The notes beneath the pieces were generated by a model. The model saw nothing but the letters and a program-made list of their open reading frames with translations. It did no database searches and was not told the origin of the DNA. Shown here one piece after another: positions 18,029-29,900 of a stretch of DNA of 64,000 bases. The translations under genes and the position numbers were made by a program. The DNA is from Bacillota bacterium (GTDB lineage Bacteria; Bacillota; Clostridia; TANB77; UBA1234): positions 107,361 to 171,360 of the forward strand of contig JAEEHF010000047.1 of NCBI GenBank assembly GCA_016280725.1, in the 5' to 3' direction. Each line of letters starts with the position of its first letter. Positions within the stretch are counted from its first letter, which is position 1.

Positions 18029-20680
18029 TTAGTTTTTATATGCCCATGGATATGAATGTGTTTTCCAAATCTCTCCACCGCTTGGATTATCATAACTATA
18101 GTGAGAAGTAAATGCTTCTACTAAACTATGGTAATAAGGATGCGTAGCTGGTAAATCACTAAATGGCATATCTATTACTGTTGCTGTAGAATCATCTCTT
18201 TCAAGAAGTCTATTAATTACTCTACAAGCATATCCTCTTTGTAATGGAAAATCTACTCCAAAGTATCCATTCTCATCATCTGTAAAGAATCCTCTTGACG
18301 TAACTTGCGCAATTTGTTTTCTTGCCCAATGCTCAGGATTTACATCATAGTATGGTAAAGTTGTATTTGAAGATAGATTTGCATATCTAGCAATTACAGT
18401 TGCAAATTCCGCTCTAGTCATAGTTTGCTCTGGCTTAAATGTTCCATCTGGATAACCAGTTAATACATTTAGATTTGTTAGATGCATAATAGCATTATAT
18501 GACCATCTGTCTCTCTCAACATCTGAATATGTGATAAGTGATAGAACATTACTTGGTTCTGCAGAATCAGTATCAAGTCTAAATAATATTGTAGCTAGTT
18601 CTTCTCTTGTTATTATTCCTTCTGGTCTAACTGTGTAATCTGGATATCCTCTAATATACCAAATATGATTATCCAAGATTTCTTCATTTTCAGTATAAAT
18701 CTCTACTGTGTAGTCAATTATTATTGATTCATGTTTGTTTCTAGCACGAATTTGGAAATAATCTTTAGCTAGCGAATTATACTTTGGAATATATCTTATA
18801 TGTGAGTTATTTACTATCTGAACTTGTCCATCAAGTGGTTGTGAATAGATAGTATAAATAAGTGGCTCAGCATACTCACCAAGATTCTTATCTTTTTGTG
18901 GCAATTCAGGAGAAGTATAAGTTTCATTCATATGAATTCTTATTAGCTTATCCTTTTTCTTAACTATGTCAGATTCTTCTAATTTCTTTCTAATATAGAT
19001 GTCTACTCTTACCGGATCAGAAATATTTCCATCACCATCTTCTAATACAGTTATAAAATAATCCCACCCGTAATAACCTGGATCTGGTACATATTGATAT
19101 CTTCTATCTGGCCAGTATTCTTCATTATTATTTGCTTTTCCATGATCTGGCTTATCTATTAATCTAACTTTTACTATTCCCTTATCATCAGTTCCCTTAA
19201 CTTCAGATATAAATGGAGTATCTTGATCTGTAACTTCAGTTGTATCTGTTCCTGTAGGTCTTCCTGATGATTCTTTTACATTAATCGTAATTCTAGCAGT
19301 ATTTGATTTAACGCCATCTTCATTTATACAATGGTAGCTAAAGTTCTCTTTACCTATCCATCCCTTTTCTGGGGTATAAATAAATGATCCATCTTTCTCT
19401 ACCCATTCAAAAGTTCCATGCTGAGGTTTTGTTTCAAGAACAAAGTCTTTAATTTTACTTCCACCATTTAGTTTAACAGTAACTGAATCTGTTAATGTTT
19501 GATTAACGTAGATTGTGTTATTATAATCCATCGCCATAGGCGGTTTTTCATTTGGATCTGGTGTTGCTGTTGGAGCAGGTGTAGGCGTTGAAGTTGGCGC
19601 AGCAGATGGTGTTGCTGTCGGTGCTGCCGTCGGTGCTGCTGTTGGTTCAGCAGTTGGTACTGCTGTTGGAACTGCTGTTGGCACTGCCGTTGGTTCAGCT
19701 GTTGGTACCGCTGTTGGAACTGCCGTTGGTACTGCTGTTGGAACTGCTGTTGGCACTGCCGTTGGTTCAGCTGTTGGTACCGCTGTTGGAACTGCCGTTG
19801 GTACTGCTGTTGGAACTGCTGTTGGAACTGCTGTTGGAACTGCTGTTGGCACTGCCGTTGGTACTGCTGTTGGTACTTTTGTTGGTTTTGTTGTAGGTGC
19901 AGGTCTTTCCTTAACCAAAATAACAAATCCATCTGACTCTCCATATCCATCAACATGTGCACGAAGAATTACATTTCCTGGCTCTAATCCATACACAGTA
20001 GTACTTGTCCCATATGTATTTATAAGTGAAGCTTTACCCGAAGTAAATGAAATTGACCAATTTGCATTAAGTAATCCACCTTTTTTGCTAACAGCTGAAA
20101 CATCAATTGTCTCACCTACATACACTATTGTTGGACCTTGAATCATAAACTCATCCGAATCTATCGTATTTGGAGCAGGAGTTGTTGTTGATTTTAACTT
20201 TGGCGCTGATGTAGGTGCAGTTGTAGCTGTTCCATTACCTGGAACTTTACACAAAGTACATAGTTGTGGAGTACCTAGCATATTATGGTTTTCAACAATT
20301 CCCCTATTTAGTACTTTATTACAAAGACCACACTTAATGTCGTATGTATGTTGAACACTATGTATATATACATAATTATAGTGAACATACTTTCCTATTG
20401 GGTGATTACATGGTGTATTGGCTGGTGCAGGTTTATTATTTGATTCTTTGTTACTATCCCCCGTAAAACTGTCCGTTATTGTTTTTATAATACTTTCAAA
20501 AAATCCCATGGTTCCTTGCTTTGCAGTTTTTACATAACTATCTTCTGAGTCTTCTCCAAGCGAAACCGCACTAATTGTGAAAATCATGGCAATTAGAGCT
20601 AGAATACAAAGAACCCACTTCCCGCTAATTCTTCCTTCATTATTACGAAATAAACTCTTTTTTTTCATTTGATTTATCAT
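18029..20680 (-). CDS. secreted SLH surface protein with VPTA repeat stalk and cadherin/Ig-like (Big_9-like) domains
   Basis: TM/signal; about 24 VPTAVPTA units; ITREELATILFR / MTRAEFATVIARYA SLH motifs. Confidence 0.85.
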   Translation of the reverse strand: MINQMKKKSLFRNNEGRISGKWVLCILALIAMIFTISAVSLGEDSEDSYVKTAKQGTMGFFESIIKTITDSFTGDSNKESNNKPAPANTPCNHPIGKYVHYNYVYIHSVQHTYDIKCGLCNKVLNRGIVENHNMLGTPQLCTLCKVPGNGTATTAPTSAPKLKSTTTPAPNTIDSDEFMIQGPTIVYVGETIDVSAVSKKGGLLNANWSISFTSGKASLINTYGTSTTVYGLEPGNVILRAHVDGYGESDGFVILVKERPAPTTKPTKVPTAVPTAVPTAVPTAVPTAVPTAVPTAVPTAVPTAEPTAVPTAVPTAVPTAVPTAVPTAEPTAVPTAVPTAVPTAEPTAAPTAAPTATPSAAPTSTPTPAPTATPDPNEKPPMAMDYNNTIYVNQTLTDSVTVKLNGGSKIKDFVLETKPQHGTFEWVEKDGSFIYTPEKGWIGKENFSYHCINEDGVKSNTARITINVKESSGRPTGTDTTEVTDQDTPFISEVKGTDDKGIVKVRLIDKPDHGKANNNEEYWPDRRYQYVPDPGYYGWDYFITVLEDGDGNISDPVRVDIYIRKKLEESDIVKKKDKLIRIHMNETYTSPELPQKDKNLGEYAEPLIYTIYSQPLDGQVQIVNNSHIRYIPKYNSLAKDYFQIRARNKHESIIIDYTVEIYTENEEILDNHIWYIRGYPDYTVRPEGIITREELATILFRLDTDSAEPSNVLSLITYSDVERDRWSYNAIMHLTNLNVLTGYPDGTFKPEQTMTRAEFATVIARYANLSSNTTLPYYDVNPEHWARKQIAQVTSRGFFTDDENGYFGVDFPLQRGYACRVINRLLERDDSTATVIDMPFSDLPATHPYYHSLVEAFTSHYSYDNPSGGEIWKTHSYPWAYKN
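19600..19890. repeat. 12-bp minisatellite (VPTA) with 72-bp higher-order duplication
   Basis: ggaactgctgttggcactgccgttggttcagctgttggtaccgctgttggaactgccgttggtactgctgtt occurs at about 19668 and about 19740. Confidence 0.85.
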
Positions 20681-20838
20681 TCCTTTTCATTAAGCCAAAC
20701 CGTTTTTTCCTACGGAAAACATGGTCTGGCAAAATAATTACAACTACTTACTAATATTTTAGAATAGTTTATATTAAAAGTAAACAAAGAGAATTTTACA
20801 TTTATATTACATTTTTTAAAATTATGTCATCTAGTTTA

Positions 20839-20867
20839 TTGACAATTATGTAAAGTTATGTTAGAAT
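20839..20867 (+). promoter_or_regulatory. promoter TTGACA-17-TAGAAT with TTATGTAAA and TTATGTTA motifs
   Basis: ttgaca 20839-20844; tagaat 20862-20867; TTATGTAAA 20846-20854. Confidence 0.8.
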
Positions 20868-20956
20868 TACTATCGGTAACCAAATCTATTACGAAAGGAG
20901 CAGAGAAGTTCGAAGCTCAAGCATACAACGTCAAGACATGAAAGGAGAATTCGAGG

Positions 20957-21526
20957 ATGTTCAATCATCTCAGGACTCAGAGCATCAAGGAACTCATCAT
21001 TCGCGTGATCTTTTTCGTCATCTGTGCCGCTACCATCCTCCTGGTGGTCATCAGTGAGGTCGGTCCGACGATAATGACTGTTGTCGGGTACTGCGTAACC
21101 ATCCCTGGCCTCATTGCCGGCTTCTACGCAGGAAGTCAGTTGCTTATCAAGCACCTCAGCCGGAAGAAGAAGGACCGGGAACCTACCCTTGAGGAGGTTG
21201 AAGACTGGGACAGCGTTGATGAGCCGGACGAGGAGGACGAACTCCCTCTTCCCACTGGATTTTACAGAGAGGACGATGAGGAAGAGCTTCCTCCTCAGCC
21301 AGCCAAGAAGCGCGCCCCGAAAAAGCGTACCCCGGCCCCCAAGCCCGTCGCTCCTGTCGAGGATGAAGACGAGGATGATGAGGAGTCTGGTGAGCTTCCC
21401 AAGCAGCCGCAGCAGCCGCCCAAGAAACCGGCCCCGAAGAAGCGTAACCCAGCTCCCAAGCCCGTCGCTCCTGTCGAGGATGAAGCGCCTGCTCCGCGTA
21501 GGCGTCGGGCTGCTCCCAAGGCGTAA
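20957..21526 (+). CDS. membrane-anchored protein with Pro/Lys/acidic low-complexity tail, unknown function (GC-rich)
   Basis: Two TM segments then KKRAPKKRTPAPKPVAPVEDEDEDDEE and duplicated PKPVAPVEDE; RBS aaaggag. Confidence 0.75.
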   Translation: MFNHLRTQSIKELIIRVIFFVICAATILLVVISEVGPTIMTVVGYCVTIPGLIAGFYAGSQLLIKHLSRKKKDREPTLEEVEDWDSVDEPDEEDELPLPTGFYREDDEEELPPQPAKKRAPKKRTPAPKPVAPVEDEDEDDEESGELPKQPQQPPKKPAPKKRNPAPKPVAPVEDEAPAPRRRRAAPKA

Positions 21527-21532
21527 CCAAAA

Positions 21533-21564
21533 ACCGCAGCGGTATCTCCGCTGCGGCCTTTTTT
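21533..21564 (+). terminator. rho-independent terminator
   Basis: CCGCAGCGGtatctCCGCTGCGGcctttttttatttt. Confidence 0.9.
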
Positions 21565-21568
21565 TATT

Positions 21569-22450
21569 TTATACTTCAATTAATTCGTATTCTCTACTTC
21601 CGAAACCTAGTTCTGCTGCTCTTTCTATAGTATGTATTCCATTTCTTGAATTAACTCTTTCTAAGAAATGCTCTTTTCCTGGATCATCTGATGCATTTAC
21701 TAAATCAATGCATGCTTGGTCAATTGCAATTGGATCAATTGAAGCAAGAATTCCAATATCTTTCATGCATGGGTCTTCCGCTACTGCACAACAATCACAA
21801 TCAACACTCATATTACACATTACATTAACAAAAGCAATGTTACCATCAAAATGTTTAACAACAGACGATGCTGATTCTGCCATACTTTCTAAGAAATCAT
21901 TTTGTGGTGGCAAATTATCCCAAAGTGTATATTGATCTTTATTTGTTCCAGCTGAATGTATCCAAGCCTTTCCTTCCGTTGAAGCACAACCAATAGATAA
22001 TTGCTTTAATGCTCCACCAAAACCACCCATTGGGTGACCTTTGAAGTGTGAAAGTACTAACATTGAATCATAGTTTAGTAAGTTTTTACCAACAAAATTT
22101 TCATGTAAATGTTTGCCACCTTCTATTGGGAAAACTGCATCTGGTCCTTCAGCATCCATTAAATCTACATCGAAAACATCATTCCAACCATGTTTTTTTA
22201 GTGTCTTTAAATGCTTTTCGGTAGTATTTCTTTCACCGCCGTAAGCAGTATTGCACTCAACTATCGTACCATTAACATGATCAACCATTGGTTTCATAAA
22301 TTCTGGCCTTAAATAGTTTTGATTTCCTTCTTCTCCAGAATGAACCTTAACAGCAACTTTTCCTGGAAGTTTTATTCCAAGTTTCTCGTAAAGCATAACA
22401 ACATTTTCAGGTGTTATTTCTCTACAAAAATACACTTTAGATTTTTCCAT
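21569..22450 (-). CDS. DUF362 domain-containing protein
   Basis: VAVKVHSGEEGN, VLSHFKGHPMGGFGGALKQLSIGCAS, SIDPIAIDQACIDL. Confidence 0.85.
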   Translation of the reverse strand: MEKSKVYFCREITPENVVMLYEKLGIKLPGKVAVKVHSGEEGNQNYLRPEFMKPMVDHVNGTIVECNTAYGGERNTTEKHLKTLKKHGWNDVFDVDLMDAEGPDAVFPIEGGKHLHENFVGKNLLNYDSMLVLSHFKGHPMGGFGGALKQLSIGCASTEGKAWIHSAGTNKDQYTLWDNLPPQNDFLESMAESASSVVKHFDGNIAFVNVMCNMSVDCDCCAVAEDPCMKDIGILASIDPIAIDQACIDLVNASDDPGKEHFLERVNSRNGIHTIERAAELGFGSREYELIEV

Positions 22451-22467
22451 ATAATTCTCCTTTTAAA

Positions 22468-23793
<1,326 letters not shown>

Positions 23794-23877
23794 TCAATTA
23801 TGATTTAACAAGATAATTATTACACTTTTCTTACAAAATATAAAGCGATTTTGGAAATTTGAAAACGAAATTGGACA

Positions 23878-23984
23878 CCAGGTTTTTGGGGACACGACGG
23901 TCACACCTGCTCACCAGGTCTAAGTGTCGTGTCCCCAAAAACCTGGTGAGCAGGTGTGACCGTCGTGTCCCCAAAAACCTGGTG
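23878..23984. repeat. GGGGACACGAC palindromic repeat, two overlapping units
   Basis: Perfect 21-bp inverted repeat CCAGGTTTTTGGGGACACGAC (23878-23898) / GTCGTGTCCCCAAAAACCTGG (23926-23946). Confidence 0.9.
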
Positions 23985-23995
23985 GACGAAAAATA

Positions 23996-24024
23996 TTGCG
24001 TTATGTTAAGTAACGTGATATAAT
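23996..24024 (+). promoter_or_regulatory. promoter TTGCGT-17-TATAAT with TTATGTTAA motif
   Basis: tataat 24019-24024; TTATGTTAA 24001-24009 inside CGTTAtgttaagTAACG. Confidence 0.7.
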
Positions 24025-24093
24025 CGCATCGTTTAAATATTCCCTACCTGTTACCCTAAAAAGACTTTTTTAGTAGAAAGGAGCCTGATCAAG

Positions 24094-26787
24094 ATGGCAG
24101 TGAGACTACTCGACAAGATTGAAGTTTTAATACTTCGGATTCCAGATGGTGACATTTATAAAAATGCGCTTCAAACCGAATACTTAAAGTATAGAACTAT
24201 TTTAGAAGCGCTCCCTAAAGATGTTACTGTTCCTCAAAAACTTTACAGCAGTATTTTTTCACTATCTCAAAGACTTGAGTACTATGTAATCCGTGGCAAA
24301 AGTACAAATCCTTTTTTGGAACTCTCCCCAACTTTATCTGAAAAGATTACTGACGAGAGTGAAAAAGAAGAATTTTTGGACTTAGTAAAATCTAATTCTT
24401 CATACATTGAAACTCAAAAGACTAAACTTGAAGTTCTAAAATCATACTTAGACAATTTATCTACGGATAATACTTTAGACGCGATTATTTCTACTATTCA
24501 AATTGTTGAAAGAGAATATCGCGAACTAAATGTCTACTCTAATATGTTGGAAAAAGAGATTGCAAAAGCAAAATTCATCTATATGCTGAAGCTTCTCTAT
24601 GAAAACATGTTAACTGATGCTCAGAACTTAGCGGACACTTTTGACTATGATATGGTGCTAGTAGTTTACAATCGCTATAAAGACTCTGTAAAGGGACTTA
24701 TAGCTGATGGCAAAGTTACTCTTGCCCATAAGATTAGTGACTTTCTTATCAAACTTTCTTTAGATATGATTACAAATCTTGACTTTTGGAAAGTGCTAGC
24801 ACAAATTGAGAATCCTTCATATGACCCTAGCACTGACATTATCATCACTGAAGAAAATAGTACCATCATCACTTCTCCAGTCGAGCAAGAGCTTGCTGTA
24901 AAAAAGAAAAAGCCAAATTCTTTCTTGCGCTTCTTCTCCGGTAAACCTTCGAACGTTAAAAAAATCAAAGGAAATAACTATTACATCATTATTAACGATT
25001 CGAAGCTGACAATTGAACTTACAGTGTTCAAAGGTCTATACATGTCACCAGACAATCTCCAAAAGCTGTGTGACGAGCTCGAAAAGATTTGCAAGAAAAA
25101 ATCGACTCAGCAAACAATCAATGATGTCATTTTGGTCGTAACTGAAATCTCTACGTTCATTATTCCTAAAACTGCCTCTGGTATTTATAGCATCATTTCC
25201 AAAATTAGTAACGTTATTTCTCTTCGGGAAGTTCAGATTCAAGGTAGCAGTACTACTCACTCTTTCGAAGGCGGATTTATGGAAAGACTTCTCATAGAAA
25301 AAGTCACTATAAGTGGTGGTTCTTGGCTTTTGGGTGCAGGAGCATTCCGCAATTGTCTTCTCCTAAAAGAGGTCGATCTAAGTAGTACACAGCTTGAAAA
25401 GCTTGGTGACTATGCCTTCGATAACTGTGTTGACCTTGTAGAAGTAAAGCTTCCTTATAGAGTAAATGGTTACAGTCTTGGAAAAGGACTATTCCGTGGA
25501 TGCAGAGTTCTTGAAACTGTTAATTGGCCATATGACGTGACCGAAATTCAGAGCGAAACTTTTCAAGGATGTACCAAGCTTAAGACCATCGGCTACACTC
25601 ATCTTAAGACAATTGAAGACCGTGCTTTTGAGGGATGTGAATCACTAGAGTCAATTTCAAGTTCTTCTATTATGAGAATTGGTGAGCGTGCCTTCTATGG
25701 TTGCAAATCTCTTACTAGTTTTTCTTTTGCAAAAGATTGCAGAATTTCTGACTATGCTTTTGCACTTAGTGGACTTAAGAAACTGGAACTTTCTGTTCTT
25801 TTCAAATCCATGGGACGTTATTGTTTCCTAAAGTCCAAGCTCCAATTAGTCTCATTTACTGGTGATCTCTCCGTACCTCAAGGAACTTTTAAGGACTGTA
25901 CTTCTCTTACAACTGTTGAGCTTACTCCGGATATTACGGTCCTTTCAAAAGAAGCATTCTCTGGTTGCACTGCACTTAAAACTATCATCGGTCCAAACGA
26001 GTTCACTTATATTGGCGATGAATGCTTTAAGGGATGTGAAACTCTCAGTAAAATTCTTCTATCAAAAAGCGCCACGTATGTTGGAAAAAGTAGTTTTGAA
26101 GGATGCGCAAGCCTAACAAAAATTCTTTATCCAGCTGTTGAAACTGTTGAAACCGACGCTTTCAAAGATTGTACTCATATTGAAGAATTCATATTCGAAA
26201 CTCCTGAGTCAATCTTAAGAATCTGTGATGGTGCTTTTGAAGGATGTGAACGCCTTAGAACTTTTACTCCTCCACCAAATCTAAAGGTAATCGGAAACAG
26301 AGCATTCAAAGGAACAGACATTAAACTTTTCTTAATGCCAGATTCCGTTACTGAAATTGGTGATGAAGCATTTTGTGAATGTATGTATCTGCAAAAAGTA
26401 GCTCTTTCAAAAAAGCTAAAGCAAATAAGTGCGAGACTATTCTTTGGCTGCACTAACCTTCAGGAAATTGACTTAAGTCCTTGCCAAATTGAAAACATTC
26501 TCGAACTTGCTTTTAGTGAATGTGAGAGTCTTAGAAAAGTTACCTTCTGCTCAAATATCAGATTTGTTTCACATGATGCTTTTGACTTTACTTTTAGTAT
26601 TCGCGAAGTAGTAATTCCTGAGTGGTATGCAAATGGTGAACAATTTGAAAATGAATCTGAGCAGTACAAGTTTCTTCAAGGATGCTTAGTACATTTTGAA
26701 CTTCAACAGTACAGAATAAAAGAAGTAACACTAGTCGATAACACGTATGTCACAACTGTGATTGCCAAGAAATTCGACAAGCTCTAA
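24094..26787 (+). CDS. BspA-type (LRR_5) leucine-rich repeat protein with novel N-terminal region
   Basis: Repeated LxxIxxxAFxGCxxLxxVxLPxxV units; RBS gaaaggag; no obvious signal peptide. Confidence 0.85.
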   Translation: MAVRLLDKIEVLILRIPDGDIYKNALQTEYLKYRTILEALPKDVTVPQKLYSSIFSLSQRLEYYVIRGKSTNPFLELSPTLSEKITDESEKEEFLDLVKSNSSYIETQKTKLEVLKSYLDNLSTDNTLDAIISTIQIVEREYRELNVYSNMLEKEIAKAKFIYMLKLLYENMLTDAQNLADTFDYDMVLVVYNRYKDSVKGLIADGKVTLAHKISDFLIKLSLDMITNLDFWKVLAQIENPSYDPSTDIIITEENSTIITSPVEQELAVKKKKPNSFLRFFSGKPSNVKKIKGNNYYIIINDSKLTIELTVFKGLYMSPDNLQKLCDELEKICKKKSTQQTINDVILVVTEISTFIIPKTASGIYSIISKISNVISLREVQIQGSSTTHSFEGGFMERLLIEKVTISGGSWLLGAGAFRNCLLLKEVDLSSTQLEKLGDYAFDNCVDLVEVKLPYRVNGYSLGKGLFRGCRVLETVNWPYDVTEIQSETFQGCTKLKTIGYTHLKTIEDRAFEGCESLESISSSSIMRIGERAFYGCKSLTSFSFAKDCRISDYAFALSGLKKLELSVLFKSMGRYCFLKSKLQLVSFTGDLSVPQGTFKDCTSLTTVELTPDITVLSKEAFSGCTALKTIIGPNEFTYIGDECFKGCETLSKILLSKSATYVGKSSFEGCASLTKILYPAVETVETDAFKDCTHIEEFIFETPESILRICDGAFEGCERLRTFTPPPNLKVIGNRAFKGTDIKLFLMPDSVTEIGDEAFCECMYLQKVALSKKLKQISARLFFGCTNLQEIDLSPCQIENILELAFSECESLRKVTFCSNIRFVSHDAFDFTFSIREVVIPEWYANGEQFENESEQYKFLQGCLVHFELQQYRIKEVTLVDNTYVTTVIAKKFDKL

Positions 26788-26789
26788 CA

Positions 26790-26828
26790 AAAAACAAGAC
26801 AACCAAGTGATTGGTTGTCTTGTTTTTT
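26790..26828 (+). terminator. rho-independent terminator
   Basis: AAACAAGACAACCAAgtgaTTGGTTGTCTTGTTTTTT. Confidence 0.85.
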
Positions 26829-26847
26829 ATCTAGGAAACAATTTAGA

Positions 26848-26930
26848 CGCGTCCCCAAAGGAGAAAAAATTCTCCTCAATGTCGTGTCCCCAAAGGAGAA
26901 AAAATTCTCCTCGATGTCGTGTCCCCAAAA
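26848..26930. repeat. GGGGACACGAC repeat, GGAGAAAAAATTCTCC subtype, two units
   Basis: gtccccaaaggagaaaaaattctcctcaatgtcgt / gtccccaaaggagaaaaaattctcctcgatgtcgt / gtccccaaaa. Confidence 0.9.
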
Positions 26931-26933
26931 GTC

Positions 26934-29900
26934 TTATTGTTCAAATGAAACTGTTGTATTTCCGTGTTCATCTCTTAGCATTAAGTATACTGTCTTTTCT
27001 CCATCACCATTTGATAGTGACCAAGAAACATCCATTGAAGCCTGACCATTGTAATCTTGCCAATTGATTGTATTTCTACTATTTTCATTTGCAATTGCCA
27101 TATCAGTTACCTCAGAATCATCTTGAGCTGTAATTCTAAGCATTACATCATTAGAATTTACAAACTCTCTATTTGAATTTGCTGTAACTGTATTTAGTAC
27201 TGAAATCGTTCCTGTTGGTGCTACGTTATCATTTGTTACTATTGTAAATGTCTTTGTTGTGTTTGTTAGAACATAGTTCGATGCAAGTGCACCAGTTCCA
27301 GAAACTGAATCAATGCTTGCAAGTGATACATATGTACCAACTTTTGTATATTTAGTCGTTTGTAATGTAATTGTTTGTCCAGAAATTCCTGTTGCACATG
27401 ATGCCGTTGGGCCTTGAGGATTTCCATTATATGTAAATGTATCTGTTGCTCCCCAAACAACCGCAATTGGTTTTGGAGATATATGCCATGGAATTTGTTT
27501 AGCTCCATCCGTACCATCAACCCACATATAGTTTGAAGTAGGTGTTACTGTTGCTGCGTATACTCCTGCATTTGTTGCAGTGTTTACACTTCCAATAGTA
27601 TATTGCGCTGTACCAGTTCCAATTGTCTGACTTGAACCATTATAAACTTTCTCAGCAAATGTTGGAATTGGTATAGGCGCTTTAGTAATTGTAAAGTTAA
27701 CAGCAATTGTTCCTGAGTATCCACTTCCCTCTATAGCTGTAAATGTTGCAGTTGCTGTTCCTACATTAATGTTATTACTATATGTTACAGTGTAATGTGT
27801 TCCTAGAACTAGCTCGGTTGTACCATCCATTAATTTTGGAGTTGGTGTCTTAGCAGTTCCATCATAAACATATGTTGTAGGGCTTACTGAAGCAACTAAA
27901 TTTGAAAGTGTTAATCCTAAGAACGCTGTATCATAAGTAGTTCCCGAAATAACTTCATTTTCGTGAACAACTCCATAACCAGGTTCAACAGCTATAGGTG
28001 CGTTTGTATATGCATCAGTAGCACCTTTTATGATACCATCATAGAAATTCCAGCTTGAAGCGTCAATACCATAAGTTAAACCTTGGATTAATGGAACGCT
28101 TGTTGAAACAGGTAATCCCGAAGTACCAATTGTAATGGTGCTACTTGATTCAGAATAAATTCCTATACTTGAATCCGACTTGATAGTACCACCTGTAATA
28201 ATTAATGAACCTAATGCATTCGCCTCATCACATATTGCTATATTGTTTTGAGATTGTAACAAGCCACCATTAATTACTATATTACTATTCATATTTCCAT
28301 CCATATTTCGTTTTCTAAGTGCATAACCATCCTGTGAAGTTATTGTAGCATCATTGATTGTTAAAGTTCCTGTCGATGAGAACATTATCGCACTATCGCT
28401 TATACTACTTATTTGTGCATTACCACTTATCGTAGCATCTGATGTACATTTATATCCGTTCTCTCCACCAAATGAAAGTGCACTATTGTCACCAAAAATA
28501 CTTCCGCCATTAATTGTAATATTTCCTACTGCATCATTATAACTATTATATCCCCATACCTCGATACCTTTTGCTTTGTTATTTGCAACATCAGCCGAAA
28601 TCGAAGCTCCTTGATTTACCGTCAAAGTTGTATGGCCTTTAATACCTACAGCTCTAGCTGAAGATGAAGAAGATGCTGTATAATGGTCATTACAAATTAT
28701 ATTTGCACCATTGTTCAATGTCACAGAACCAAACGAAGCTCCTAGTATAGTAAACCAAGCAGAAGATCCATATCCTTGATTTTCTAAAGTAACATCATTA
28801 ACAATTAATGCTCCAGTAGTATATATTAGTGTATTAAATGCACCTGTGTTTGATATTATACTTCCTCCACCACCAACGGTTAGTCCTCCATTGTTTACAA
28901 TTCCGTGAGTCACTTGTATAGTTTTTCCATCTAAATCAATTGTTATGTTCTTTTCAGATGCAATAGTTAGTGTAGAAGTATCCGTATTGCTTCTTACTAC
29001 TACAATTGTTCCACTTGAACCACTTATACTATCATAAGCAGACTTGATAGTTGTAAAGTATGTTGTTCCTACTCTATAGTTTGCTTCTGCAATTGTAAAG
29101 TCTGCAGATGCATGAACATCATTATAGTTTCCATTTGGATCAACAAATGTTGCTGTAACTGTATAATCACCAGCCGTAGTTGGTTTTGTTGCAGATGGTC
29201 CATATGTTGTTCCATTTCTTCCACTATATGAATATGTAACATTTGTTGTTCCGTTCGTGCTAGATGTTGGCACTGGATTTGAAGCTGTGTTTCCTTCAAC
29301 CCATCCTGCCATTGTTACACTTCCTGTACCATTAGCTTTATATATTGAGAAGTTTGCTGATGCTGTTGCGTTGCTATGGTTTCCAGTTGGATCAACAAAT
29401 GTTGCTGTTACGGTATAATCACCAGCATTAGATGGCTTGGTACCCGATGGTCCATAAGTTGTTCCATTTCTTCCACTATATGAATATGTAACATTTGATG
29501 TTCCATTTGTACTTGATACTGGTTGTGGATTTGAAGCAGTTCCACCATACGTCCAGCTTGCCATTGTTACACTACCTTCACCTGGAGCACTATAGATTTC
29601 AAAGTTTGTACTTGCAGTTACTTGATTGTAGTTTAGTACTACTCCAAATGTTACTGTAACTGTATATGTACCAACATTTGATGGTCTTGTAGAAGATGGT
29701 CCATATGTTGTACTTCCTCTTCCAGAATATGAATATGTAACTGTACCGCCGGCATTCGTTGGTGATGCCGAAGTTGGATTATTTGGCGAACCATACGTCC
29801 AGCTTGCAAGCGTTACATTAGCAGTACCATTTGCTTTTGTAATATTAACTGTTTCGCTTCCTGTATAGTCTTGATATCCATCAGCAACTACACGATAGTT

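Noticed and set aside
19492-19962. Overlapping ORFs in both strands of the VPTA repeat (e.g. 19588 +, 19492 -)
   Set aside because: Low-complexity shadow ORFs of the 12-bp minisatellite.
21114-21935. 273-aa + strand ORF and 21183/21295 minus ORFs
   Set aside because: Overlap the better supported 20957 gene and DUF362 gene; arise from GC-rich, stop-poor sequence.
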